Positions 30,173 through 41,628 of a DNA stretch of 64,000 bases are shown here, piece after piece. Location of the stretch: the NCBI GenBank assembly GCA_910574455.1, contig CAJSYZ010000001.1, positions 2,277,424-2,341,423 on the forward strand, written 5' to 3'. The DNA comes from Trichaptum fuscoviolaceum (Eukaryota > Basidiomycota > Agaricomycetes > Hymenochaetales > Trichaptaceae). The notes beneath the pieces were generated by a model that was given only the letters and a program-made list of their open reading frames with translations, did no database searches and was not told where the DNA came from. The first letter of the stretch is position 1; the number at the start of each line of letters is the position of its first letter. The position numbers and the translations under genes are program-made.

Positions 30173-32619
30173 AACAGGAGGAATATTACTATGGCCTGGA
30201 GGGGGCTCCTCGCCTGGTCGGGCGCACCGGCGGCGACTGGGAACGGACTAACATGTGGAAATGCGTAGGGGTTGTGGGTGATCACCGCATTACTGAGTTC
30301 TGGGATGCAGACTTGTTCCCAAAAATATTGCCGATATTCAAGGCACTATATCTCGAGGGGCACGGAAAGGCGAACCTATTTGAGGTTAACCGCGTTGGCC
30401 TCGAACGCCCTGCCAGTGTGGGCATTAGACACGAGTTGCTCGCTGAAAATGAGTGGCCCGTCGTTGTTATGATCGGAGTTGATACGGAGCCCAGTCTCCA
30501 CCCTAAAGTGGGATGCTGGGCTGCGGAGAGGGTGAAGGACATACTATGGGAGCTCGCAATTTATGATGTCGAGGTCGAGATTAGGGAACGACATATCAAA
30601 CGGCTTCCGGCGATAACACAGATGGCCCTGCTAATATGAAGCGTAACCGTACTCAGGCTGGTGACGATGACGTTCCTGAGGCTGTCGATGGCAATCACCA
30701 CCTAAAGCGCCCTAGACCATCTTTCACTCCGTCTGCCCCCGGTCAGAGCATCAACGACCCTCATAGTGACTCTGACGCCGCTCACGGTGTTCAAGGCCAA
30801 GGCTGGCCTACAGGATCGAAAAATATCTCGTCCACTCCCGCCAGCCGCTCCCGCCTGATCCGAGCAAGCCCTATGGTTCTAGAGCCACGTATAATGGGCA
30901 ACTATGAAGATCGCCATACCGCCAACACGTACTTACAGCGCCTTGCTGCGCCTTTCACCACATGTGTTGGGATATGCCTTGGCATCACTGAGACCAGGGG
31001 CAAAACGCAGTATGACAGCTATTCAACCGGGTCACTGTTTGGGATTAAGATACAAAACGAGGAGCCCATCTTATATGCCCTCGGTTGTCGACATGGCACC
31101 ATTCCATTTAATTTACAGTTCCATCTTCATCCTGAGGATTCTGAAAGCGACTTGGAGGATGCCAGCTTGAAGACAGGCAAGAAATGCAATAAGAAGGGCA
31201 AGAAGGGCGTCAAAGGGAACAAGAAGGGCAACAAAACATCGAAAGGCGCTGGCAAGAACTATAAAATCACGGAAGCCTCTCAGTACATCGACTACAAACA
31301 TGACGAGAACTCGAATTATACGGCCTATGTTTCGCTGTTCACGCCTGAGAAGCTGGCTGACCACTTACGAATGATGGAACGCGAGTTGGAAAAGCAGAGG
31401 AAAGAATTCGATCTTCTCGTGGATAAGAAGATCATAAAAGATCAGGTTGTAAAGAAGATCATAAAAGATCAGGTTGTAAAGAAGGAAGTCCAAAAGGAAT
31501 GCGATGACGCGACAGCTTTCTTCAACAAGGTCAAGAGATGCGAATTGAATTTCCAGTGTATGGAGCAGTTTGGATATGTCGAATTCTCTCCGGGAAGGTT
31601 CAATCGGTTTAATAAGAAAGATGACGCGAAGAAGCCGAGGACTAGCGAGCACCCCTATGCATCGGACTGGGCGTTGATCAGGATTTGTGACGACCGTTCC
31701 CCATCTGACATGACTACTCTCTGCGAGCAGCATGGGAAGGGGCAATTTTGGAATTATGCAGACTTGAGAAGGTATGAACCAAAGAGCATGTGTGGTTCAG
31801 CTGCTTTCGACGACATTCTGGAGTTCATGGGATGGAAGGAAGGCACTCAAGTACATGATGGTCTGGTGCATATCAAAGATTTCACGAAACCGCGCGACAT
31901 CTACAGCCGTCTTTATCAAGAAGAAACGGACGAACAAGCGATTAAAGATAAGCAGCTCCATAGAGCACTAGCGAATGATGGCACAAAGGTCGTATCCTCG
32001 AAGCTTGAAACAAGACGGGTATATAAGTTTGGTTGGACAACTGGCCACACAGTGGGGCGTTTATAACAATCTCACTTCCTACTGGGTCGATCTTACACTA
32101 GAATTTGATGTCACATTCTCCGGTAAAGGCAAACGTCGCAAAGCCTGTGGAATCAAAGAAGGTGTAAAGAGCGTCGAGAGTTGCTGGCAGGCGGTCCTGC
32201 AATTTCCACCCGGCAAGCACTTCGGTGGTCGTAGCCGTATATTTGGAGACCAAGGTGATTCCGGAAGCTTGGTCATCGACCAGGATGCCAACGCACTTGG
32301 TACAATCACCTTTGTTACGACTTCGACGGAATGGCAACACGATGGGTTCACTTACGGAGTCCCTATTTGGCAACAATTGTCGGAGATGCGCACCTCCGGT
32401 TACGGTGATATTCATTTCGGATTCGAATCACAAAAGGATGATGCAGTGATGTCGGAACTTGCGGAATATCATCCACAGATTAAGGTAACTAGGGCTAACA
32501 AGGGCTCGAGGACATGGGAAGCGTGGTTTAATGAGGAGCACCACAAGGTTGAGCGGGAACGAGCAGCATTGGAACCTTTTAATTCACTTAAACCGCAGAC
32601 TCGGAGTCAGACGAAGTAG
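30173..32619 (+). CDS. Gene D: trypsin-like serine peptidase, fungal two-domain type
   Basis: Three coding blocks are seen. Block 1 (30173-30638, starting after an AG acceptor) has QEEYYYGLEGAPRLVGRTGG, VVGDHRITEFW, a WPVVVMIGV strand and VEVEIRERH, the N-terminal domain typical of this fungal family. Block 2 (30636-32058) and block 3 (32102-32619), joined by a 43-nt intron, form the peptidase: His in LGCRHGT, Asp in SDWALIRI and Ser in FGDQGDSGSLVID. A Lys-rich insert and a long coiled coil separate His and Asp. Blocks 1 and 2 are in different frames and overlap as ATGA (30635-30638), so a frameshift, reinitiation or an unseen intron is needed. Upstream exons probably exist from about 29672 (RQRLEGVIDGIWP near 29870-29910). 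The role is unknown; residence in a transposon is possible. Confidence 0.7.
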
Positions 32620-33160
32620 CCTGCCAGTGAGGACTCAGGCTTGTACTCATACTATTTCTAACTGTTTTCTTTTCGTAGTATTACCTCATACCAGTGCATA
32701 CCACTAGTATTCAAGTTGTGTCTTTGTATGTTTGTCTCCTGTTCTGTGTTCGTCGACCTTATACTTGTGTTTTCTGTGCATCGGTATTCAAGTTGTTGTA
32801 TGACTGTATGTAAATAAAAAACGATATGAATTGTTTACTAACTATTCCGAGTCGGACTTGGACTCACTGGCACCAGTGATGCTCTAATTACTGCTCGATA
32901 AATTCACGACTGGCTCGAATCCGGGTCTACCAACCTGAAGACCGAACATCGTTACGGGTTCGGCAACTTGAACTTTTGAGCTGAACTTGAAGTCCCACGA
33001 CTCGGTCTCAGGCTCTGACTCGGAAGTTCTTCCGATTCGGAGGTCAGCTTGAAGTCGGAAACTACTAGTACTAGTAAACTAAGCCTGAGGGGCGAAGGTC
33101 GGTCCGGCTACTACTACAACTGCTCTGCTCGACAACTATTAGGTATAATAATTTTAATGG
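32620..33160. other. Spacer with repeated ACTCGGAGTC/TTCAAGTTGAA words
   Basis: No gene. The last codons of gene D already contain CAGACTCGGAGTCAG. The spacer continues with GACTCACTGGCACCAGTG, several AACTTGAAGT words and ACTACTAGTACTAGTA at about 33061. This may be the right subterminal region of the Plavaka-related element, although no terminal inverted repeat was identified. Confidence 0.4.
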
Positions 33161-33959
33161 AATGACCGGTTGTTATTCTCGGGACGTTCTAGGTCAGAGG
33201 GAACTGGACGGCTTGACTTATGCTATTGCCTTCTGGCAGACGACGGAGGAGCTGGAACAAATGGGCTTTGCGACCAACCTTGATTCAAAGACAGACACGC
33301 AACTTGGTAGTATTGTTTTCCCGACTCCGAGTCAGCAAGAGCCCGACGTGGACATCGCCGCTCGCCTTTTCCCAGACTGAGCCCCTTCCTCAACTCCCCC
33401 ACCATGCGCACAAACTCTCTCATCTCATCCTCTTGCACTACCTTGAGGCTTGTCATTTTCTTCAACCTTGGCGCTGTCTCCTTCACATATGACATCTTCC
33501 ATGCGCTGCTCTCCTGCACTTTGTACTAAATTATGTCGTAACAGATCTGGGCGGAATGGGAGACAGAGGTCTGCACGAGCATGGCACAGGAGTTCAAGGC
33601 TGGTGAGTTTATTCTCCTTCTCAATCCTTTTACTTCACGTTATTTACATACCATTTGATACAGAATCCTAGCTCACACCGTTTACAGCGCACGCAAGATG
33701 GTGCAATTCTGGAACACCGCCAGACAGCACCACCACCATTGCCATCGCACTCCTGCTACTAGTAGTACCCAGCATCGACATGATGACTTCCCACGTGGGG
33801 TCTGACACTGGCATCACAGGCCCTCCGTCGTCCGCTTACACCACTGACAGCCATGGTCAGGTTGGAAACTAGAGACTTCCGGAGACACTTTCATTGTTGT
33901 GGGGACTGGTAAGTAGCCCTAGTAGTTATCCGCTATTGCAACAATAGCTCATGACCCGA

Positions 33960-35080
33960 TGAACACAACTACATGACTGGCTGATGCTATGGTTGTTGAA
34001 GCGCTTAGAATGCCAGCACGCTTACGAGTTCGAGACGACAGCGCGCACCATCTTGCCGGGCAAGTCTTCTTTCAGAGACAAGTCATTCGGAGATGAGGAG
34101 CTCAAAGGCTTCCAGTTTGCCTCACCAGACGACCATCAAATTCATATCTATTTCGCTGATTCCATGGCTCATGGCGGGGATTTAAGAGATGCTCCTTGCC
34201 GACACAAGGGACTTCTTGCAATCAGAGAAGGTATGTACATAAAGTGCCACACATCGACTGAAAGTTTAACCTCTCTTTCTGAATCAGTGGTGCGCTGACC
34301 GTGGTAACCGCTCTCGTCGCGACAATTTCCTCTATCGTGTCCCTGGCTTGGGCAGATCATCGTTGATCCATGCCCTTGCTGGCGCGCTCATGCTCGACAT
34401 TCTCGCCATCTCACGTTCCGCCTTTTGGATGAACGATGTGGCGTTGTCATCGCTTATGGGCCGTGTGCCTGCCCCGTGTATTGTCCTTCTCGAGGACCTT
34501 GATGCTGCATTCACTCGCTCAACTTCGCGCGACGGGTCCTCAACCTGTGTTCCTGGTGGTAAGAAGAAGAGCTCTTTGTTGTCCGACAACAAGGATAAGA
34601 TGACGATGATGACGACAATGAAGAAATTGGCAAGAAGAAGAAAAGCAAGAAATATGACACTCTATCCGACGTGAACACGCTCTCTCTTTCTGGCCTTCTT
34701 AATGCACTTGATGGTGTCGCCGCTGCTGTTGGCCGCTTCCTCTTCTCGTCGCAGCGACGAACCATCTTGAGCGTTTCGACCCCGCGCTCTCGCGCCCCGG
34801 TGGCATGGATGTTTGGATCGAGTTCAAAAGCGCAAGCCCTAGGCAGGCTCAAGCGCTCTTCTGCGACTTCTTCCTGTACGCGGACGTCAAGAAGCCCGAG
34901 ATCACCAAACGCGAAGGCGAGCTCGATGGGATCAGCCTCCCCACCACACCCCATCCTCTGGATCGATTTCGGAAATTCCGGTGTCGGTATTTGCGTCCGA
35001 TGCCTCGAGTACCGCAACCTTGAGCTCGAGCTCATTGATGAGAGGTGCGTCAAACAGTCTACCTGACGTTGGCAAAGCAG
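33960..35080 (+). pseudogene. BCS1-like AAA-ATPase pseudogene
   Basis: Fragments in order match fungal BCS1-like proteins. These are LMLWLLKRLE and YEFETTART (N-terminal region), IHIYFADS, the P-loop region LYRVPGLGRSSLIHALAGAL, MGRVPAPCIVLLEDLDAAFTRSTSRD (Walker B), DVNTLSLSGLLNALDGVAAA and PGGMDVWIEFKSAS. They lie in at least three frames with changes near 34300, 34660 and 34790. The P-loop reads GLGRSS, so the Walker A lysine is Arg. The copy cannot be functional. Intact relatives chaperone Rieske protein assembly or have unknown roles in expanded families. Confidence 0.75.
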
Positions 35081-35932
35081 CTCACGACGCAAATTGCGAA
35101 TGCATCAAACGGGAAAAAGTATTACTTCATCTTAGATATCGTTCAAGTAGTCATGTCCTATTCCTCGACAAACACCTCTGTGCCACCACCATTGCCGCCG
35201 AAACGGAGATCGCTCGGTTTCAATATGCAGAATAAGTCGATTATCGGCCGACAGCGCAATCCCCCCAGCTCTAAGGTCAAGAAACGTGCCTTCATTCAAT
35301 CTACTTCTTTCAAAGCGGATTGGGGTGCATTGATCCCATTTCCCATATCGGCATGGTTCCGGTTTCGAGTTGTGTCCAGGGATGACTGATTGTATGACGG
35401 CTTACTCGTGGCTTTGCCTTCTAGAGCTGATGGAACAGCTTCTTGTGCAGTGGGCTATGTCTTCCTGACTTCTTCGGAGTTAACCTGACTCACTTTCTTG
35501 TTTGTTTGTGCATAAAATGAAAAGAAGCCTCATAATCGAGTCATCTAGAAGAAATCCTTCTTATCTCCTGTCAGTTCAGCTTGAGGTTTATCCGAGCCAT
35601 AGTACAATGCACTGATAGATTCCTCTCTTCTTTTCCCAGAAGAATAAGGCATCAGAAAAATGCGTGCAAGAGCTTTGTATAAATGTGAACTCGGAGTGGG
35701 TGTCGCCCCTCCCCGCCACCCACCCACCCACTCAACCCTTCGCCATGAACTTTTATCACATTCTGTTGGGGCTACACATGCTCCTATTGATTGACCATGC
35801 TGTGCTTCGAGTACGCATCGCGCGAAGACTTCCTTGGACACAAAGGAGGATATCTAGGATGCAAAAATTCGTGCTTACTTTCTATTTCCTCTCAAAATCA
35901 CTGCACTGACTTTTTGCCAGCTTCACAAACAG

Positions 35933-36790
35933 ATGCAACATCTCCTCGACTACCTGGGGGTTCCGCCAACGCCTCTTCTTCAACTTCGCAGTTATACACT
36001 CGGACCTCTTGTTCCTGAAGTATGTCTGACCACCGCGACGATGGAGAATGCCGTAGACGTCATCTATGCTTCCTTGCCGGATGCCCCGGAACGACGCTTC
36101 GTTGCCCTCGACATTGAATGGGCGAGTAACTCACCAGAGCTATATCGCGTGGACCTCATCCAACTCGCGGTTCAGCAACATGTGTTCCTCCTCCGGACTC
36201 ATCTACTTAATGAACTTCCCGCGAGATTGACACAATTATTAGGTGATGAAGCTGTATGGAAAGTGTCAGCAGGAATCGCTGGTATGAGAGTCCCATTTCT
36301 TCTCTCATTATTTGGCATAACTGAACTAATTGGCAGGTGATGCAACTCGCATCAGGAATAAATTTGGCGTTCCCGTAACCTCCTGTGTCGATTTGACAGA
36401 TTGGGCGCGCTTCGTTTACCCCGATTTCTGGCCAAGAACGCTAACTTGGCTCCAGCTGCTTCTGAACCCCCGTCTCTGGTTCAAGTTTCCGCAACCGTTT
36501 ATAAAGCTGGAGGAGATGGCAGGCAGACTCCTGCAGGCAAACATTGAGAAGGATGCCACGGTCACGAGGAGCAATTGGGCCGAAGTTGAGCTGTCGGCTG
36601 CTCAAGTCCATTGTAAGTTATCCTTTTCAAGTTGTCACTCAGGCTGATCATCTTCTCACTTGCATCTGCTCTATTAGATGCGGCAATCGACGCGCACAGC
36701 ACGTTTGCTGTTGCTTCCGTCTTGAATCAAGATGCCTTGGCCTTACCGGATGCAGAAATCCATCACTTCCCAATGCTCGATATTGAGTAG
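35933..36790 (+). CDS. 3'-5' exonuclease of the RNase D/WRN (DEDDy) type
   Basis: Three exons (35933-36281, 36337-36612, 36678-36790) give 245 aa from the ATG at 35933. An upstream exon is possible because that ATG directly follows an AG. All three exonuclease motifs are present: Exo I FVALDIEW (Asp and Glu), Exo II GIAGDATRIRNKFG (Asp), and Exo III YAAIDAHSTF, where Tyr-x3-Asp defines the DEDDy subclass. The Tyr codon is split by the last intron. The enzyme probably trims DNA or RNA 3' ends; no HRDC or helicase domain follows. N-terminal targeting is not evident. Confidence 0.78.
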
Positions 36791-38321
36791 GCTGAGGCCC
36801 GTTTGAATAGTGCTAACGGTGTCATCTTGTTGAGTAAATTGTTGAGTGCATGCTCTTGTCTTCAAAAGTTGCCAGGAGCATCGTGATTGTATCTATTATT
36901 GAATTGCTTCTCGTTGAATGATCATTGTAGACTGAGGTTGTCAATGGTGTTTGCTGTCGCTTTCAAGATGTCATGAAGATGAAGGTAGCTTGAAATCTCA
37001 AAACAGAGGTTCAAGTTCACTTGAGTACAGTAGTGGTAGTAGTAGTAAATCTCACTTGAGTCTGACTTGCCACCTGATGTACAGCTTCCCTCCTTACGCA
37101 CTGATTTTGTCCTGAAACGCCGTTTTAAGGCCATCAGGCAGCCCCAGGCAACACTTCAGGCAGGCATGACAACGCTTCAACCCATTTAAGGAAGCTCCAG
37201 GACGCGCCAGCCGCCGTTAGCAATCTCTGATGTATTACACTTGAGCACTGAAATCCTGACTTGCATTCTGATGCACTGAGAGACGGCTTGCATCCTGAAA
37301 CACTCCTTATTTCAGTGAGATAAGGCAATCAGTGTATTTTCAGACGAAGTAGCGACCCTTCAGACAGGTGCCAGCCAAATCAGGACGCGTCAGGACGCGT
37401 CAGTCGCCGTAAGCAAAAGGAAGTTTCCCTGATGATGCAGAAATATATTCGCACGCCACAACCGCGACTCGGACTCGCATAATTGACGCGACGTGTTGCA
37501 TAAATTTGCTTCCGTCTCCGTGACTGAATACACTGCTCAAACAAAAGACCGAACTACATACTATAAATTGTTGAAGACAATGTCAAATTTGCGCCCCGAT
37601 TGTTCCGCAGCTCCTGCTATGTGAGATCGATAAAGCCCTTCACTTGGAACTGCACTGATGCGTAGACCTGAGGCTAGCAATTCGACCCTTTCATCTGGGC
37701 CTCGGAATCCTACCTCGTGCAAATGGCTCGTCGTTTCGCCCAGCTGAGTTAGCATGAGAGTCTCTGACTGTTGATGATGTAGGTGAGAAGCAAGAGGTGT
37801 GCCTACCAATACACTTCTCCAGATGACATATAATTCACTGGCTTTCAATGCCACTTTCCCTCATCCGGCGGAATTCACGCCGACGACATTCCTCTCCATG
37901 ACGTCTTGAACGTGTTCCCGGCGTTGCAGGTCGGAGATCCGATAAGCAAATCATCCGTCAATCGCGCTTAGACATTGAGCCTCGTCGGAGTCTATATATC
38001 TGATCCGTGGATCGTGGCCCTACAGAGACCAGATTTGTAGAATAATCAGAGCAATTATCAATAGCAGCGGGTGATTGCTGTGACATGGGACCGATACATC
38101 TATACACCCAGCATATTGTGCTAGGGTCCTTTGTGGGCTGCAAGGGTAGCAGAAGTAGGGTATTTGTTAATCACTCACAGGACATATTTCAGCTATATCC
38201 TTGTACAAAGTTTCGCTAATGACGAGGATGTGTGTCGGGAAAGAAGTCGCATCAGAGTATGCAAACTCTAATGCAAAAGTCTATCGCATCGCATCTGCTT
38301 CCGTCGAGTCCCTTAAACGTC
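36791..38321. other. Long intergenic region with degenerate repeats
   Basis: No supported gene. At 37000-37080 there is a TTCAAGTTCACTTGAG word and a (TAG)n run like those in the Plavaka spacers. At 37140-37430 short words recur (CAGGACGCGTCAGGACGCGTCAG, CCTGAAACACTCC, CAGTGAGATAAGG), some shared in reverse with 6160-6430. The minus-strand frame 37561-37854 shows no motif. Confidence 0.45.
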
Positions 38322-40041
38322 TTAGAAATCAGACCCTTTAGCCAAAGAAGCGAGGACTTCTTGTGCAACCCTCTGCTCTTCCTCCCATAGCCGCCTTATA
38401 TTTCCCTTTGTCCAATAGCAATGGCCACATCTTGTGTTTTGTACGAGCGCGTCCCCGGAACATTGAATTGCCAGAGCTTCCATGCCTTTTTCAGCTCGCG
38501 TGACAAGAAACTCGCATAGCGCATTGAGATCTTTTCGAACTGCTGCTTCATTTGCATCGGAGATCACCTCGGTCTCGCCCATGGCTACGGCCCGCCAGTC
38601 CCGCATTTTGTTGGAAATCTCATCCGATGTAGCTGCTCCAGAAAGATCAAGATTGATAAGTCGGAGTGCAACAAGAAATCGCCAAGAAGGATGGGCAGGT
38701 GCAGGGGATGAATACAGATGCCAATTTCTAGAATACGAGTTTAGAAGATTAAGTGACCAAAGACACAGTAGAATACACGTACGTAGAATACCCTTCTTCG
38801 TCAAGTAGACGTCTGATATGATCTTCCGCCCGCTTTCCATTCAAAATGCCATCAAGGCAATCGGAAACTTCGACTTCTCCTCCACTTGCGTCAGCAGACT
38901 CGTCTACGAAGCCATATTCCGTGAATAACGTCCGGCTTGAGTGACTGCCGTACTTCAGAAAGAGCTCTTCCCCGCATCCCATTTGGCGATCGGGAGAAAT
39001 GAAAACAAAGTCATGCGGCCTCACAACCGGATTGCTGTGGTCCGTCCATATGTCCGTCGCAACTTTCTCCGGGCGCATCTGCGGATAAGTAGAAGATGAC
39101 GAGTGGTTTGCGAAATCGATAATTGGGCAAAGGGTAAGATTAGACAGGGGCAAATGTTTTGAGAAGACCCGAAGGTAAAGGCAGCGCGTGTTCACTAAGT
39201 AGAAGTTGCAGCAATGATGGGCGATCTCTGCATGAAGAATGACACTGACCATTGAGCCACGCCCATAAGAAGTTCATCAACGTAAGATTCTCCACTTGTT
39301 GCTCATCGCAGAATATCTTGGGATAGTCTGTCTGCGGGGTAAATGATTAATATCGTATGACGAGGATGAAAGCAACAGAGTGCTACCTTAGATCGAAGTG
39401 CTATTTCCCAGTCTTTCCGAAAGCGCTTCGCTACGTTCTCCAGCTCTAACAACACACCTGGAGGGCAAACATCGAGTAAAGCAGTTTCACATGTCGTTGC
39501 AAGATTCTGCTCCTTCTTTACTAGCCAGGTAAGCGGATGATTGTTGAACTCTCTGGGCAAAGTCGTGATGTAAGGTCCGAAATTAACATCCTTAGATTCG
39601 CCAGATTCATGGGGCCGATTCAGACACAGGTGGATAGAAAGGAGCTGCGTTCCGTTCAACACAAGTTTGTCCTTAGATTTGCGCTCATACCCTTCCAGAT
39701 TCACGTCCGGGTATATTGATCTCAGAGTTCTAGAGTTTAGCAGAGCAGATTTCGGAATCCTCACAAAAGGAGTAGAAAGCTGAGATGGAACTGATTAGCG
39801 TGTTTCCACTTTCTTCACAGAAGACCTGCTCAACTGCAATAGACCCTTTGGTGTACAGGCCACGACCAGCGCCTGGTTTGGTCAAGATTGAGTAGCTTTG
39901 ACAACACAGACGTTACACAAATCTACCTTCACGAACCCGCAACTCTACCGGAACAGTTTCACTAAGTCCTTTGGTCCGAAGCCACGAAAGCAAGTTTTTC
40001 CATCTAGTGTCCTCCACCCCTTGTCGGTTCGTATCTGGCAT
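38322..40041 (-). CDS. SET-domain protein methyltransferase (Rubisco-LSMT/SETD-like class)
   Basis: Six exons (39927-40041, 39826-39872, 39387-39779, 39250-39331, 38783-39194, 38322-38727) give 484 aa. The N-terminal SET strand is REGAGRGLYTKGSI. The I-SET insert is helical. The core C-terminal SET motif is LCPIIDFANHSS with GEELFLKYGSHSSRTLFTEYGFV, which contains the Asn-His and Tyr positions used for AdoMet and lysine binding in this class. A helical substrate-binding domain follows and includes a CGHCYWTKGN turn. Known relatives methylate lysines of ribosomal or other non-histone proteins; the target here is unknown. The gene is divergent from the SDR gene across a 304-bp spacer. Confidence 0.85.
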
Positions 40042-40345
40042 CGCGATTTTCCTAGGTACTGGATTCTTATCTCTTACCGGGGCTCAGTTGTCGTCAGCAT
40101 TGTGTGGCGGATGAGATGAACATTTAGCACGACATGGAAGATAGAATTAACGGTTGGATGGCGCCGACGAAACTAATTTAGCCGTCGGGTATATCCAAGT
40201 ACTACATAGTAAGGCGGCACGGAAGACCGAAAGGTGCCGACCGTCGCTCCCAGCCAGTGCCACAGACCACAAACTTCTTTCTGGCTCTCAGGCGATCGGT
40301 CGACAGTCGGATAACGATCTACCTACTACTCTCTCTTCAACAACC
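40042..40345. promoter_or_regulatory. Divergent promoter, SET gene and SDR gene
   Basis: A 304-bp spacer between two opposite start codons. No clear TATA box is seen. A CT-rich tract (CTACTACTCTCTCTTCAAC) lies just before the SDR start, a common layout at fungal transcription starts. Confidence 0.5.
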
Positions 40346-41425
40346 ATGTCCGTGTTCAACTCGTCTCGTTTACTAGGAAAGACTGTACTCATCACCGGCG
40401 CAAGCGGTGGTATCGGAGCTGTAAGTCCCCACCAATCGGACATGGCCTCGTTATATGCATCTAAATGTCAATGAACTCAAATATTACATTCCGACAGGCA
40501 ACCGCTTTGCTTTTCGCCAAAGTGAGCACTTACTGGTCATCGATATGCGACTTTGTCTGATACACCTTAGGCGGGATCAAATCTCATTCTGCTGGCAAGA
40601 AGGGCAGATGCTCTTCAGAAGATTGTCGATGCTGCTAAGGCCATTTCAGGCAGCGGGAAGGTTGCTGGCGTTCAGCTTGATGTTTCAAACAAACAGCAGG
40701 TTGCATCCCTCTGGGACAAAGTGCCTCAAGAACTGAGAAACGTAGACATCCTAGGTAAACCATACCATGCACATCCTCGTGTCAGACACTGACGGGCACT
40801 ACGATCCGCAGTAAACAATGCTGGCTTCGTTCTGGGAGTCGACCGGGTTGGGACCATCAAGGACGAGGAAATCGAATCCATGTTCCAGACTAATGTTTTT
40901 GGCTTGATTTCCGTGACCCAGTTGCTCATCAAAGGCAAGCCTTTTCGCGCTCATTTTATTCAACTCAATCTAACCGCTCTATCAGACTTCAAGGAACGGA
41001 AGACCGGACATGTCATCAACATTGGATCTATCGCGGGACGGGAGCCCTATGCGGGGGGCAGCATCTATTGTGCGACTAAACACGCTGTGAACGCCTTCAC
41101 GGGGGCGCTCATGCGTGAGCTCGTGGATACCCCCATTCGCGTCACGGAAATCCAGCCGGGTATGGTTGAAACTGAGTTTTCCATCGTGCGTTTCCGAGGG
41201 GATAAATCCGCTGCTGATAAAGTTTACGACGGATTACAGCCTTGTAAGTTATTCGATTGTCTAAGATGGATGGAAATCTTACTATAAATTTCAGTGGTTG
41301 CGGAGGATATCGCGGAAGAAATTGTGTGGGCTGCATCTCGGCCTCCACACGTTAACATCGCAGAGCTCTTCGTACTTCCTGTCAATCAAGCCAGTGCTAC
41401 CCTCAGTTATCGTGGAGGGAAGTGA
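40346..41425 (+). CDS. Short-chain dehydrogenase/reductase, YMR226C-like NADP-dependent
   Basis: Six exons (40346-40420, 40498-40521, 40571-40754, 40812-40934, 40986-41243, 41295-41425) give 264 aa, normal for a classical SDR. Visible are the dinucleotide loop TGASGGIGAAT, ARR after strand 2 (consistent with NADP preference), LDVSN, NNAG, the active-site Ser in INIGSIAG, YCATK (Tyr and Lys) and PGMVETEFS. The C-terminus ends SYRGGK, like yeast YMR226C, which oxidises serine and other 3-hydroxy acids and reduces small ketones. The substrate is inferred by family only. The intron at 40935-40985 has a GC donor. Confidence 0.92.
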
Positions 41426-41628
41426 GTGGAATGCAGATATCTATTGAAGTCTGGTAGTGAATCGTGAGATAGAGGAACCTCGATGTCAAGTCGGTTGTAA
41501 GAGTTGATTGTATCTACAATGTTGTACTCAAAAAGCAAACTATACATCCTGGATATACGCAATAAAATAAGCAAGAACAAAGGATTACATGGCAAGAAGG
41601 CAAATACAAAAAACTACATAGCGATATT

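Noticed and set aside
32905..32930. TCGAATCC word resembling a tRNA B box
   Set aside because: No A box, cloverleaf or acceptor stem could be formed around it; no convincing tRNA gene was found anywhere in the window.
37134..37440. Possible MITE related to 6160-6430
   Set aside because: Only short words are shared; no terminal inverted repeats or target duplication could be defined by eye.
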